Part shown: positions 7,692 through 14,843 of the stretch, in pieces
Layout: each line of letters opens with the position of its first letter
How positions within the stretch are numbered: the first letter of the stretch is position 1
Source: JAVJSU01 sp040219275
Lineage (GTDB): Bacteria; Chloroflexota; Anaerolineae; Aggregatilineales; Phototrophicaceae
DNA: 21,157 bases
NCBI GenBank assembly: GCA_040219275.1
Contig: JAVJSU010000097.1
Coordinates: 1-21,157, forward strand
Direction: 5' to 3'
The notes under the pieces: model-generated
What the model was told of the DNA's origin: nothing
Seen by the model: only the letters and a program-made list of their open reading frames with translations
The model's database searches: none
Translations under genes and position numbers: made by a program

Positions 7692-8324
7692 TTAGGTTGT
7701 TTCGTAATTAATTAAAATGTCGCCGAGATAATCCCGGACTATTTGTTGCTGAGTAAATGTTTCCCAATCGGGATACCGCGTAACTTTTCCATCCGCAACA
7801 AACATAAAGTGTTCGCATATGTTCTCAACAATTTGCAATTGATAAATTTCAGTCGGGTGAACAGAAATGAAAACGATCCGACCTTCTGCCCGCAATCGTC
7901 GGAAGAAGTCCAGCATAAAATGAATATAGCCGTCCTGTGTATTGAATTGTGGCTCGTCAAAAAGATGTACAAGCGGGTAGTCTGATGTGGTGCTCTCCAT
8001 TAGAAAGGCTGGTTTAGTCCATTGGATGTTACGAACCTGATAAGATTGATGATAGTGAATGGCAAGCCGATCCCGTTCATGATATTTCACATTATGAATA
8101 TCTTGCCCGCCACAAATCACTTGCCCTGATGTGGGGGATGTTGTTCCGGTTATCATCTCGAACATCGTGGTTTTTCCAGCCCCGTTTGCGCCCATAATTC
8201 CGATAATTGCCGGGGCATCAATCACGAAATCCGCTTTCAATGAGAAGGTACGCTCTTTTTTAAAGAAACCACGCGTATATTGTTTTTCCAGATTATTCAC
8301 AACGAGGAGTGGTTGTTTGCTCAT
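7692..8324 (-). CDS. Atypical ABC ATPase lacking the signature (LSGGQ) motif
   Basis: This 210-residue ATP-binding-cassette protein is encoded directly after the LivF-like gene (8-bp gap, ribosome site AGGGGG). Walker A is GANGAGKTT (45-53), a Q-loop-like YHQSYQ spans 91-96, Walker B is LVHLFDEP (118-125) and the switch His is H156 in ISVHPTE. No LSGGQ-like sequence is present, and only about 30 residues separate the Q-loop from the Walker B Asp instead of the roughly 70 in LivG/LivF, so most of the helical subdomain is missing. The frame is uninterrupted, arguing against recent decay. LivG and LivF already form the transporter's ATPase pair, so this third protein may be regulatory, an alternative subunit, or the result of an in-frame deletion. 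Function unknown. Confidence 0.75.
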   Translation of the reverse strand: MSKQPLLVVNNLEKQYTRGFFKKERTFSLKADFVIDAPAIIGIMGANGAGKTTMFEMITGTTSPTSGQVICGGQDIHNVKYHERDRLAIHYHQSYQVRNIQWTKPAFLMESTTSDYPLVHLFDEPQFNTQDGYIHFMLDFFRRLRAEGRIVFISVHPTEIYQLQIVENICEHFMFVADGKVTRYPDWETFTQQQIVRDYLGDILINYETT

Positions 8325-8332
8325 GTTGCCCC

Positions 8333-9037
8333 CTAAATCCCCAGTAATTCTTGCCGCTTTTGCTGATCTCTTAGCAATTCGCTGGCTGAACCCTCATAGA
8401 CAATAACCCCTCTATCAATCACATAAACTCTGTCTGAGACAGATAACGCAAGTTGTGCGTTTTGTTCAACCATCAACACAGATATGCCTTCTTCTTTAAG
8501 CTGGGTAATCGTTCGCATGGTATCTTGAACAATCTTGGGCGCGAGACCCTGTGTTGGCTCATCGAAAAGCACCAATCCCGGTGAACCTAATAACGCCCGT
8601 GAGATGGCGACCATTTGCATTTCACCACCTGATAAATTCTCGCAATCGCGGTGCATGAGATATTCCAACGCGCTAAAGATTTTGAACAGCTCTTTAAGTT
8701 CCCATGCGCGGAATTTTGTTTTTTTGCGCCCTAAATCCAGATTACGCGCTACCGTCAATGTCGGGAAAACACGGCGATCATCAGGCACCCAGCTAATCCC
8801 CATACGGGCAATTTTATGGGTGGCTTTGCGCGTGATTTCCCCGCCATTAAAAGAGATATTGCCAGACCGTGCGGGTGTTAACCCCAATATCGAACGCAAT
8901 GTTGTCGTTTTACCTGCGCCCGACGCGCCTAGTAAACTTACAACCTCGCCCTGTTCTATGCGTAACGAAACATCAAAAAGTGCTTGTTTTTCGCCGTAAA
9001 ATGTGTTGATATGATGAATATCTAAAAGGGTATTCAT
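8333..9037 (-). CDS. LivF-type ATPase of a branched-chain-amino-acid-class ABC importer
   Basis: This cytoplasmic ATPase is one half of the importer's nucleotide-binding pair. It shows Walker A GASGAGKTT, the LivF-typical WVPDDRRVFPTLTV segment, signature LSGGEMQM, Walker B LVLFDEP followed by TQGLAP, and switch His replaced by the MVEQNAQLAL segment usual for LivF. The open frame extends upstream to 9097, but the ATG at 9037 overlaps the stop of the LivG gene as ATGA, the classic coupled arrangement, and starts directly before the conserved LLDIHHINTFYG. I therefore use 9037 (234 aa, normal LivF length). The symbol is left blank because the substrate is probably not branched-chain amino acids. 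Confidence 0.92.
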   Translation of the reverse strand: MNTLLDIHHINTFYGEKQALFDVSLRIEQGEVVSLLGASGAGKTTTLRSILGLTPARSGNISFNGGEITRKATHKIARMGISWVPDDRRVFPTLTVARNLDLGRKKTKFRAWELKELFKIFSALEYLMHRDCENLSGGEMQMVAISRALLGSPGLVLFDEPTQGLAPKIVQDTMRTITQLKEEGISVLMVEQNAQLALSVSDRVYVIDRGVIVYEGSASELLRDQQKRQELLGI

Positions 9038-9753
9038 ACGACTTTCCAGTTCGTTTTTAATTTTTGTGGTGCATCTGTGGCGATGATCTGCCCCCACAGG
9101 ACAACAGAAATTACATCTGCAATTTCCATCAGAAACTGCATATCATGTTCAATGATCACGATGGTTGTGTCTTCTTTAACTTTGCGGATAAGTTCCAACA
9201 AATGACGACGTTGTTCCGCGCCCAAACCCTGCGTAGGCTCATCAAGGAAGAGTACGCGTGGCTTACTGGCTAAGGCAACACCAATTTCCAGCGCCCGTCG
9301 CTTTCCGTAAGATAAACTTTTTGATTCCTCATAAGCATCATCTACCAACCCGATACGTTCCAGAATGCTCAACGCTTTTTGTTCTAATTCACGATCCGTC
9401 GGCACATTATGCGTCATATTAAACTGTCGTGATCGCAATTCAGGTAAGGCTACAGTGACGTTTTCTAGCACCGTATATTCATCAAATAAATTCATAATTT
9501 GGAAACTGCGTGCAATCCCTAACTGGGCAATTTTATGAACGGGTAAGCCTGTGATGTTCTTGCCATCAAAGATAACCTGCCCCCGGTTGGGTTTGTATTT
9601 CCCTGTGAGGATGTTAAAAAGTGTTGTTTTGCCGGCACCATTCGGACCCACAATGCCACTCAGTTTGTTTTCTTCAAAAGCCAGATTAACATTTTCCAGC
9701 ACCACCTGCTGACCGAACCGTTTGTGAACGTTCTTAGCTTCAAACAGGCTCAT
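9034..9753 (-). CDS. LivG-type ATPase of the same ABC importer
   Basis: This 239-residue ATPase is the partner of the LivF-like protein. It has Walker A GPNGAGKTT near residues 36-44, the family-typical GIARSFQIMNLFDEYTVLENV Q-loop region, signature LSYGKRRALEIG (the LivG variant of LSGGQ), Walker B VLFLDEPTQGL and the switch His in IIEHDM. ATG at 9753 follows a strong AGGAGG, and the gene overlaps the 3' end of the upstream permease gene by 14 bp, so translation is probably coupled. It ends in the ATGA overlap with the next ATPase gene. Confidence 0.92.
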   Translation of the reverse strand: MSLFEAKNVHKRFGQQVVLENVNLAFEENKLSGIVGPNGAGKTTLFNILTGKYKPNRGQVIFDGKNITGLPVHKIAQLGIARSFQIMNLFDEYTVLENVTVALPELRSRQFNMTHNVPTDRELEQKALSILERIGLVDDAYEESKSLSYGKRRALEIGVALASKPRVLFLDEPTQGLGAEQRRHLLELIRKVKEDTTIVIIEHDMQFLMEIADVISVVLWGQIIATDAPQKLKTNWKVV

Positions 9754-10774
9754 GTTGTGCCTCCTGTGGTGTGCTTACCGTTGGTAGGGCTGGCTTTCCC
9801 GTGAGGAAACGCTTGCTGAGACTGCCCCATAAACCGGCAATCCCTTCCGGTTGGAAAAGAATGACTAACATGAATGTCCCGCCGAACCACATCAACCATG
9901 CTTCGGTCATACCACCGACGATATCGCGGGTGATAAAATAGAAAATAACGCCCAGAATGGGTCCCCAGAAACTCACTAAGCCACCGCCAATAATCGTCAT
10001 CATGACGATAATTCCTGACCAATGTAAGGACATTACATCGGGGAAGGCACTTTGTTGCGCCAGTGCGAAAAGCCCGCCAGCCAGCGCAGAAATCGCCGTA
10101 GAAATTGTGAAACTTATCAATTTAAAAAGGGTTACGTTATAACCGAGAAACTGAGCGCGGGTTTCGTTCTGTTTGAGGGCGCGGATGACATAGCCAAAAG
10201 AAGAATGTATAAAGAACCAGAGCATTACCACCACAATAACGAACAACGCAAATGTGAAGTAGTACAGGCTATCGGTGTTTGATAGGTCTATAGAAAATAG
10301 CCCAAAATTTGCGGGGAGTCGTTGTAAATTCAGTAAACCATCTTCCCCTTTAGTGACATCACGCAACTTAATTGCCAGAAACCAAAACATCTGTCCGAAG
10401 GCAATTGTGAGCAAGGAGAAGTAGATACCGCGTCGATGTGAAATGAGCATACCGGTAACCCCGCCAGCAAGAACGCCAGCAAGAATAGAGAGCAACAACC
10501 CTATCCACAGGCTATCGCCACCCCAATGAATCTGGTAAATCGCCATGGCATAGGCACCGACCCCGAAGAAGGCACCATGTCCAAATGACGGTAAGCCTGT
10601 GTACCCTAATGCGAAATTGTAGCCCATACCGTATATGCACCAGATAAGGATTTCCAGGGCAATATAATTGTAGAGACCGACACGGCTGATCCATAGTGGA
10701 ACCGTGACAAAAAAGATAAAGACGAGAATCATCTTGATAAAATCGGAGCGAAATTTGCTAAGAATCAATGCCAT
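9740..10774 (-). CDS. LivM-type permease of the ABC importer
   Basis: This 344-residue inner-membrane permease has about eight to ten hydrophobic segments. It carries the LivM hallmark GYNFALGYTGLPSFGHGAFFGVGAYAMA near the N-terminus and GGLFALAQQSAFPDVMSLHWSG with MTIIGGGLVSFWGPILG further on. Length is normal. It begins 2 bp after the stop of the LivH-like permease gene and overlaps the LivG-like gene at its end. It forms the heterodimeric channel with the LivH-like protein. Confidence 0.93.
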   Translation of the reverse strand: MALILSKFRSDFIKMILVFIFFVTVPLWISRVGLYNYIALEILIWCIYGMGYNFALGYTGLPSFGHGAFFGVGAYAMAIYQIHWGGDSLWIGLLLSILAGVLAGGVTGMLISHRRGIYFSLLTIAFGQMFWFLAIKLRDVTKGEDGLLNLQRLPANFGLFSIDLSNTDSLYYFTFALFVIVVVMLWFFIHSSFGYVIRALKQNETRAQFLGYNVTLFKLISFTISTAISALAGGLFALAQQSAFPDVMSLHWSGIIVMMTIIGGGLVSFWGPILGVIFYFITRDIVGGMTEAWLMWFGGTFMLVILFQPEGIAGLWGSLSKRFLTGKPALPTVSTPQEAQHEPV

Positions 10775-10776
10775 TA

Positions 10777-11685
10777 TTAAGTATCCAGACTGCTTGCTTT
10801 ACCAAATAAACCGCGCTGACGGAAAATCAACACCACAGCCAGCAGAATATATATACTCATCAACGACCAGTCTTCGGCAAAATAAGCGGTAATGCCAGAA
10901 GTCAAACCCACAGCAATGCCTGCGATCACAGACCCCCAAAAACTACCGACTCCACCCACGGTCACAATCAGGAAGGCGGGTATGACCGCATCAACACCCA
11001 TGTGGGGACGTACACCCCAAATAGGTCCCAGAATAATCCCTGCAATCCCAGCCAGTGCCGCACCAAAACTAAAGACAAATAAACGCAATACCGTCAGATT
11101 AACACCCAGTACACGTACCATTTCGCTATCATGAGCACCGGCTTTGATGATCGCCCCGACTTTAGTGCGTTCGATAAACAGCCACAATAGGATAATCATA
11201 AATATCGCGAATATAGAAGCAAAAATCCGGTATTTCGGGTAGATAAGGTCACCAAACATCATACCGCCGGAAATAATACGGGGTGTTGGGAAGTATTGGT
11301 CGTTACTACTCCAAAGTTGCCGGATACCTTCCTCTATGACGAGCGCGGCACCATAGGTAAATAGGAGTCCGTAAAGGGGTTCTTTGCCATAGGTACGTCG
11401 CATCCCTAATTCAAGTCCCATACCCAAAATTGCGACCCCAATGGGCGCAATAATCAAGGCGGCACCATATTGAAGGAGTGTCGGGGAGGTAAAACCCGAT
11501 GCACCGAAGAAACTCATGGTTGCCAACGCCAGATAAGCACCCACCGCAAATAAAGAACCATGCGCGAGGTTAATGAGTTCCATCACGCCTACAATCAACG
11601 TGAAACCCAGTGCGATCAAAGCGAAAAGCAACCCGATTGTTAAGCCGTTAAAAATATGTGGTAACAGTTCAATGATAAAAGCCAT
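10777..11685 (-). CDS. LivH-type permease of the ABC importer
   Basis: This inner-membrane permease has the LivH hallmark LIALGFTLIVGVMELINLAHGSLFAVGAYLA near the N-terminus and the C-terminal GGVGSFWGSVIAGIAVGL loop. The open frame reaches back to a TTG at 11760, but that start would lie inside a stable stem-loop (11719-11745) and add a non-hydrophobic leader. The ATG at 11685 (MAFIIELLPHIFNGL) matches where LivH proteins begin and has AGGA upstream, giving 302 aa. Under this choice an 87-bp gap holding the hairpin separates it from the binding-protein gene, a common layout in which the binding protein is made in excess. Confidence 0.9.
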   Translation of the reverse strand: MAFIIELLPHIFNGLTIGLLFALIALGFTLIVGVMELINLAHGSLFAVGAYLALATMSFFGASGFTSPTLLQYGAALIIAPIGVAILGMGLELGMRRTYGKEPLYGLLFTYGAALVIEEGIRQLWSSNDQYFPTPRIISGGMMFGDLIYPKYRIFASIFAIFMIILLWLFIERTKVGAIIKAGAHDSEMVRVLGVNLTVLRLFVFSFGAALAGIAGIILGPIWGVRPHMGVDAVIPAFLIVTVGGVGSFWGSVIAGIAVGLTSGITAYFAEDWSLMSIYILLAVVLIFRQRGLFGKASSLDT

Positions 11686-11718
11686 TAGTAATATTATTCC
11701 TGAAAATACGCTCATAAA

Positions 11719-11745
11719 TGGGGAAGACAGGTGTTGCCTTCCCCA
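11719..11745 (-). other. Stable stem-loop between binding-protein and permease genes
   Basis: TGGGGAAG...CTTCCCCA forms an 11-bp stem, including one G-U wobble on the transcript, around a 5-nt loop. It lies 27 nt after the binding-protein stop and 33 nt before the permease start. No T-run follows, so it is more likely an mRNA-stabilising or processing element that raises binding-protein expression than a full terminator. Such hairpins after the binding-protein gene are well known in ABC importer operons. Confidence 0.65.
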
Positions 11746-11772
11746 ATAGCCCTCTAACAAAACTAGCGTGAA

Positions 11773-13014
11773 TTAGGGTTCGTATACTGGTGTATCTTCC
11801 AGTGATTCGAGCGTGCAATCTTGAAGCGCCATTGCATCTTCCGGGCTAACGATTGTTGCGATTTCGTAAATATCGTATTCTTCGCTTGGGTTGCTATTCG
11901 CACTTGCGATGTAAATTGCCTGTTGAACATGATGATTATCTGCATCAATCCACGCACCAAAATGTTGCATACGTTCTTCAGCCGTAAATTCACGTCCTTC
12001 AAGCGCCTCGATTATGGCGTGATTGTTCGTCGTCCCCACTTCTTCGATCACTGTTAGAAGTGTATGGGTAGCCACGTAACCGTTATACAGTACATTTCCC
12101 GGTACGCTTAGGCTGGTATCGGGGAACATTTCTTGATAACGCGCCACGAATTCATCAACGCCCGGTAAATCAAAACCGTAGTACCAGGTTGTTCCGAAAA
12201 TACCAAAGGGTGGTACCCCATAAACATCGGGCCAATCTTGTTGATTGTTGATCCATGCAATGCTGGTATCAAGACCCTGGTCAACCACCTGAATACGCAA
12301 TGCGCGTAAATCATCGCCACCTACCGCCGCCGCAACAACATCTGGTGATTGCTGTTGAATAGTCAACAAATAGGAGCTAAAGTCACGCGTGCCTTGTGGA
12401 ACCAGCAATTCATCAACAATAGTCGCCCCGGAAGCCTCGGCTAGTGCACGGGTTGCCGCCGACGTATCATGTCCCCAGACATAGTCATTAGTTAAGAGTA
12501 ACCAGTTTGCGCCATAGGCTTCTACAGCACCTTCAACGGTGGCTTGTGAGAAGTTTGCCCCATGTCCATCCCACACGAATTTCGTGCGATGGCAATTTTC
12601 ACCTGACTCTGTTGGGGAGCTTGAGTTGGTGTTAAAGTAAATCACACCATGTTGTTGTGCCACCTGTGAAATTGCATTCGCAACACCAGAACTAACACCC
12701 CCTATTAAGAATGAAACACCTTCCTGACTAATCATACGCTCTGCGACACGCGTCGCCGTTGCTGGATTGGTTTCTGTATCGAAGTGAACCCATTCAATTT
12801 GGCGACCTAATACACCGCCATTCGCATTGAATTCTTCAATTGCCATCATCATCCCGCGTCGATCCATAGCGCCACTATTGGCATACTGACCGCTCGCATC
12901 AGAGGTGAATCCGATAATGATGGGTGGCAACTCGTCTTGTGCTAATACACTTACCGATGTTATAAGCATCACCAAAAAAGTGAGGACAAGTAAATATTTT
13001 TTGGAAAATGTCAT
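11773..13014 (-). CDS. Periplasmic binding protein of a LIV/HAAT-type ABC importer
   Basis: This 413-residue exported binding protein starts with a Sec signal peptide: KK, a hydrophobic core around residues 8-22, and a cleavage site likely after SVLA (VLA-QDE). There is no lipobox Cys, so it would be released or held by other means. The mature part has the Peripla_BP_6 pattern: IIIGFTSDASGQYANSG, GGVLGRQIEWVHFDTETNP, then FLIGGVSSGVANAISQVAQ. It is the first gene of the operon, with AGGGAG 6 nt before ATG. LIV-class proteins bind amino acids, amides, urea and aromatic or other small acids. The downstream enzymes suggest a polyol or deoxy-sugar acid, but the ligand cannot be read from the sequence. 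Confidence 0.92.
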   Translation of the reverse strand: MTFSKKYLLVLTFLVMLITSVSVLAQDELPPIIIGFTSDASGQYANSGAMDRRGMMMAIEEFNANGGVLGRQIEWVHFDTETNPATATRVAERMISQEGVSFLIGGVSSGVANAISQVAQQHGVIYFNTNSSSPTESGENCHRTKFVWDGHGANFSQATVEGAVEAYGANWLLLTNDYVWGHDTSAATRALAEASGATIVDELLVPQGTRDFSSYLLTIQQQSPDVVAAAVGGDDLRALRIQVVDQGLDTSIAWINNQQDWPDVYGVPPFGIFGTTWYYGFDLPGVDEFVARYQEMFPDTSLSVPGNVLYNGYVATHTLLTVIEEVGTTNNHAIIEALEGREFTAEERMQHFGAWIDADNHHVQQAIYIASANSNPSEEYDIYEIATIVSPEDAMALQDCTLESLEDTPVYEP

Positions 13015-13351
13015 ACTAATCTCCCTCGTAATTATTTTTGACAGCGAATTTATGAAAATTGGGTTTATCGCATTTAATAATATTGTTAGATATGCCTCCT
13101 TTTTTCTTTTATGATTATTTTGTTACTTATTTAGATGCTTTGTTTCCATATGCGAAATACTATATCAATAAATAACGCAAAAGAATAGTTTTGTCAAATA
13201 TTCATATCATTTAATTGTATATAAATTAAAACTGTTGCCATTATAGAAATATCCTGTAAAATAAATTGACAGGTATGATTTTTCTGTTACCATAAATATG
13301 GTTCTTATAACGAAACACTAGTTCGTATTACGCAACAGCAATGGAGTGGTA
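13015..13351. promoter_or_regulatory. Divergent regulatory region between the transporter/iol operon and iclR
   Basis: This AT-rich 337-bp region holds no gene. It contains perfect -35 hexamers in both directions: TTGACA on the minus strand at 13197-13192 (a weak -10, TATTTA, 17 bp on) and TTGACA on the plus strand at 13266-13271 (TACCAT 16 bp on, or CATAAA 19 bp on). ACGAA-N7-TTCGT (13310-13326) and CGTATTACG (13324-13332) are candidate IclR-type operators between the iclR promoter and its start. CTGTT(G/A)CCAT occurs twice as a direct repeat, at 13232 and 13284, 52 bp apart. The minus-strand leader would be about 140 nt. Confidence 0.6.
13094..13102 (-). promoter_or_regulatory. Orphan consensus Shine-Dalgarno in the operon leader
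   Basis: On the minus strand, a purine run ending in AAAGGAGGC lies about 80 nt before the binding-protein start. No start codon follows at usable spacing; the nearest ATG is 21 nt away and opens only a two-codon frame. It may be a STAB-SD-like site, where ribosome binding protects the mRNA 5' end, or chance in a purine-rich leader. Confidence 0.35.
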
Positions 13352-14116
13352 ATGAGTCGAAACGTTCAATCGTTAGAGCGTGGTTTAATGGTTCTGGAAG
13401 CACTGGTTAACCGGGGTCCTAAGGGCGTAACTGAACTTTCAAAAGAATTAGAATTGGACAAAACGATCGTTTATCGTCTTTTATCAACGTTGCAATCATT
13501 AGAATATGTTCAACAAGACACTAATCGCAAATATGAAACCGGGATGAAGTTACGGCAAATCGGGGCAAAATTAGTTTCGGGGTTTGATGTACGTGAATTA
13601 GCCATTCCATACATGCAAGAATTAGCCGAGTTTACTAAAGGGGTATCCCATCTCGCACGCATGGCAGATGATAGAGCGGTTTACATCGAAAAACTACAAC
13701 ATCCGAGCCTAACAATTAAGACAACTGACATTGGTGGCGAGGCACCCGGTTATTGTTCTGGTGCTGGCAAAATACTATGGGCGCATTTACCACCAACAGA
13801 ACTAAACGAGCTGTTAGTCCGGACTAATTTTCGCCAACATACCGCTAATACCATTACTGATTCTCAACTACTGCAACAGCATCTTGCCGATGTTAGAGAA
13901 CGTGGTTATGCAGTCGATAAAGAAGAACATCGTCTAGGATTATATGGAATCGCCGCGCCAGTTTTTGATCATACCGGAGGCATCGTTGCCGCTATTTGTG
14001 TAGCCGCCCAGACCAATGGTGAAATTGAAATGAAATTGGAAGTAGCAAGGGGACAAATCCTGGAGGTAGCGCAAGCTATTTCAACAAAGTTAGGTTATTT
14101 TTCAGGAGATATTTGA
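13352..14116 (+). CDS. IclR-family transcriptional regulator, probable operon regulator
   Basis: This 254-residue regulator has an N-terminal winged helix (residues 1-65: QSLERGLMVLEAL, GVTELSKELELDKTIVYRLLSTLQSLEYV) and a C-terminal IclR effector domain with SGAGKILWAHLP and GYAVDKEEHRLGLYGIAAPVFD. A GTG at 13346 opens the frame, but the GGAG ribosome site overlaps it and sits 5 nt before the ATG at 13352, so I use the ATG. It is transcribed away from the transporter/iol operon across a 337-bp region with divergent promoters. This is the usual geometry for a regulator that senses a pathway compound and also controls itself. The effector is unknown. IolR proteins of inositol loci are often DeoR, LacI or RpiR types, so an IclR regulator here is less usual. 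Confidence 0.9.
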   Translation: MSRNVQSLERGLMVLEALVNRGPKGVTELSKELELDKTIVYRLLSTLQSLEYVQQDTNRKYETGMKLRQIGAKLVSGFDVRELAIPYMQELAEFTKGVSHLARMADDRAVYIEKLQHPSLTIKTTDIGGEAPGYCSGAGKILWAHLPPTELNELLVRTNFRQHTANTITDSQLLQQHLADVRERGYAVDKEEHRLGLYGIAAPVFDHTGGIVAAICVAAQTNGEIEMKLEVARGQILEVAQAISTKLGYFSGDI

Positions 14117-14132
14117 TTGATATAAAGCAAGC

Positions 14133-14219
14133 GTCAACATATTCATGACCCTGCGGAAATGATTTTCGAGCAATCTGAATTGTTTCTGCTGATATTGCTT
14201 CGATGCTTTGTTCTGCAAG
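14133..14219 (-). pseudogene. Possible N-terminal scrap of an IS1182-like transposase
   Basis: In a minus-strand frame without a start codon, about 29 residues read LAEQSIEAISAETIQIARK followed by SFPQGHEY. The ETxxxARxxFPxGxxY pattern resembles the N-terminus of IS1182-type transposases (PEETARVARAAFPKGN...). The similarity then stops and the frame runs into the iclR 3' end. It is short and was recognised by eye only. Confidence 0.3.
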
Positions 14220-14721
14220 TTAATTATATGACTATTCGTATTTATTGGAATAATATTTACTGTCATTATGCCCTTTATTTGTTTATATCATGAGTGCGCC
14301 AACAACATCAAAGTGCGTATAACCAATAAAATAGAGGGTATGAGTTCAAAAAGATGCGATCCGATTATTTGAATGCAGTGGTAAAAAGTTGTAAAAAACC
14401 GAACGTACGCTAGGCCTCCCGCAACTTTTATTATGTGCCTAGCATCTCTAGTTGGCACGAGGGAAGTAGATCCATCAGTCCTCTTCTAGACACTTGATGT
14501 GATAGGATATGTCATCACATACTATAATACTGAACGATCTGATCAATGCATTGAGCAGCAAATCCCTACCCCGAAATGGATGATTCTGCGCTTCGTCTAT
14601 TATGGTCGGAGGTATCATCCGTGATTATTATCGCTGCGTTGCATAGTCAAATATTTGAACACCGATGATTTTTTTGTGCGCGTTAAGAGATTTTTTAAAA
14701 CATTTCTAAATATTACAAATT

Positions 14722-14745
14722 TCTAAGGAGGAAGGATTCGAACCT
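14722..14745 (-). other. tRNA 3'-end-like sequence (T-arm motif), possible attachment-site relic
   Basis: The minus strand reads GGTTCGAATCC with AAGG/CCTT flanks, which is the T-loop and T-stem consensus of tRNA, followed by CTCCTTAG where the 3' acceptor strand would be. No matching 5' acceptor, D-arm or anticodon arm was found upstream on that strand, so it is not a complete tRNA gene. On the plus strand the same DNA gives TAAGGAGG without a following gene. It may be a tRNA 3' fragment left by an integrative element, or a coincidental near-palindrome. Confidence 0.3.
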
Positions 14746-14787
14746 TATTATTGAGGATAGCTTCCCTAAAAACAACAAATTAACGTA

Positions 14788-14829
14788 AAAAGTCCCGAAT
14801 TTAGTCTTTTCGTCAGATTCGGGACTTTT
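14788..14829. terminator. Strong bidirectional intrinsic terminator
   Basis: AAAAGTCCCGAAT (14788-14800) and ATTCGGGACTTTT (14817-14829) form a perfect 13-bp stem around a 16-nt loop. The arms end in A-runs and T-runs, so each strand gives a GC-rich stem followed by U residues. It could end plus-strand transcription from the iclR side and minus-strand transcription from the second locus. Confidence 0.85.
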
Positions 14830-14843
14830 ATCTTAATTTTGCG

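Larger units (their letters stand above)
14117..14843. other. Gene-poor region with remnants and inverted repeats
   Basis: No convincing intact gene was found in 727 bp. The stretch holds a transposase-like scrap (14133-14219, minus); inverted repeats GCTAGGC/GCCTAGC (14409-14443), partly overlapped by the competing pair GTGCC/GGCAC (14435-14458), and ATGTGAT/ATCACAT (14497-14520); a T-arm-like sequence with an orphan Shine-Dalgarno (about 14722-14745); and a strong terminator (14788-14829). A short plus-strand frame near 14576-14668 (MDDSALRLLW...) has no ribosome site and is not called. Confidence 0.6.

Noticed and set aside
9037..9097. N-terminal extension of the LivF-like ATPase (start at 9097)
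   Set aside because: The extension MGADHRHRCTTKIK is unlike any ATPase N-terminus, and the ATGA overlap at 9037 is a better start.
11763..12002. Overlapping minus-strand frame of 79 codons
   Set aside because: It lies inside the binding-protein gene in another frame, is rich in basic and rare residues, and has no ribosome site; it is a shadow.
14497..14520. ATGTGAT...ATCACAT as a CRP site
   Set aside because: The half-sites are 10 bp apart in this arrangement and the TGTGA/TCACA spacing is not the CRP spacing of 6; there is also no promoter nearby.
14576..14668. Short plus-strand frame beginning MDDSALRLLWSEVSS
   Set aside because: It has only about 30 codons, no ribosome site and no recognisable family; not called as a gene.
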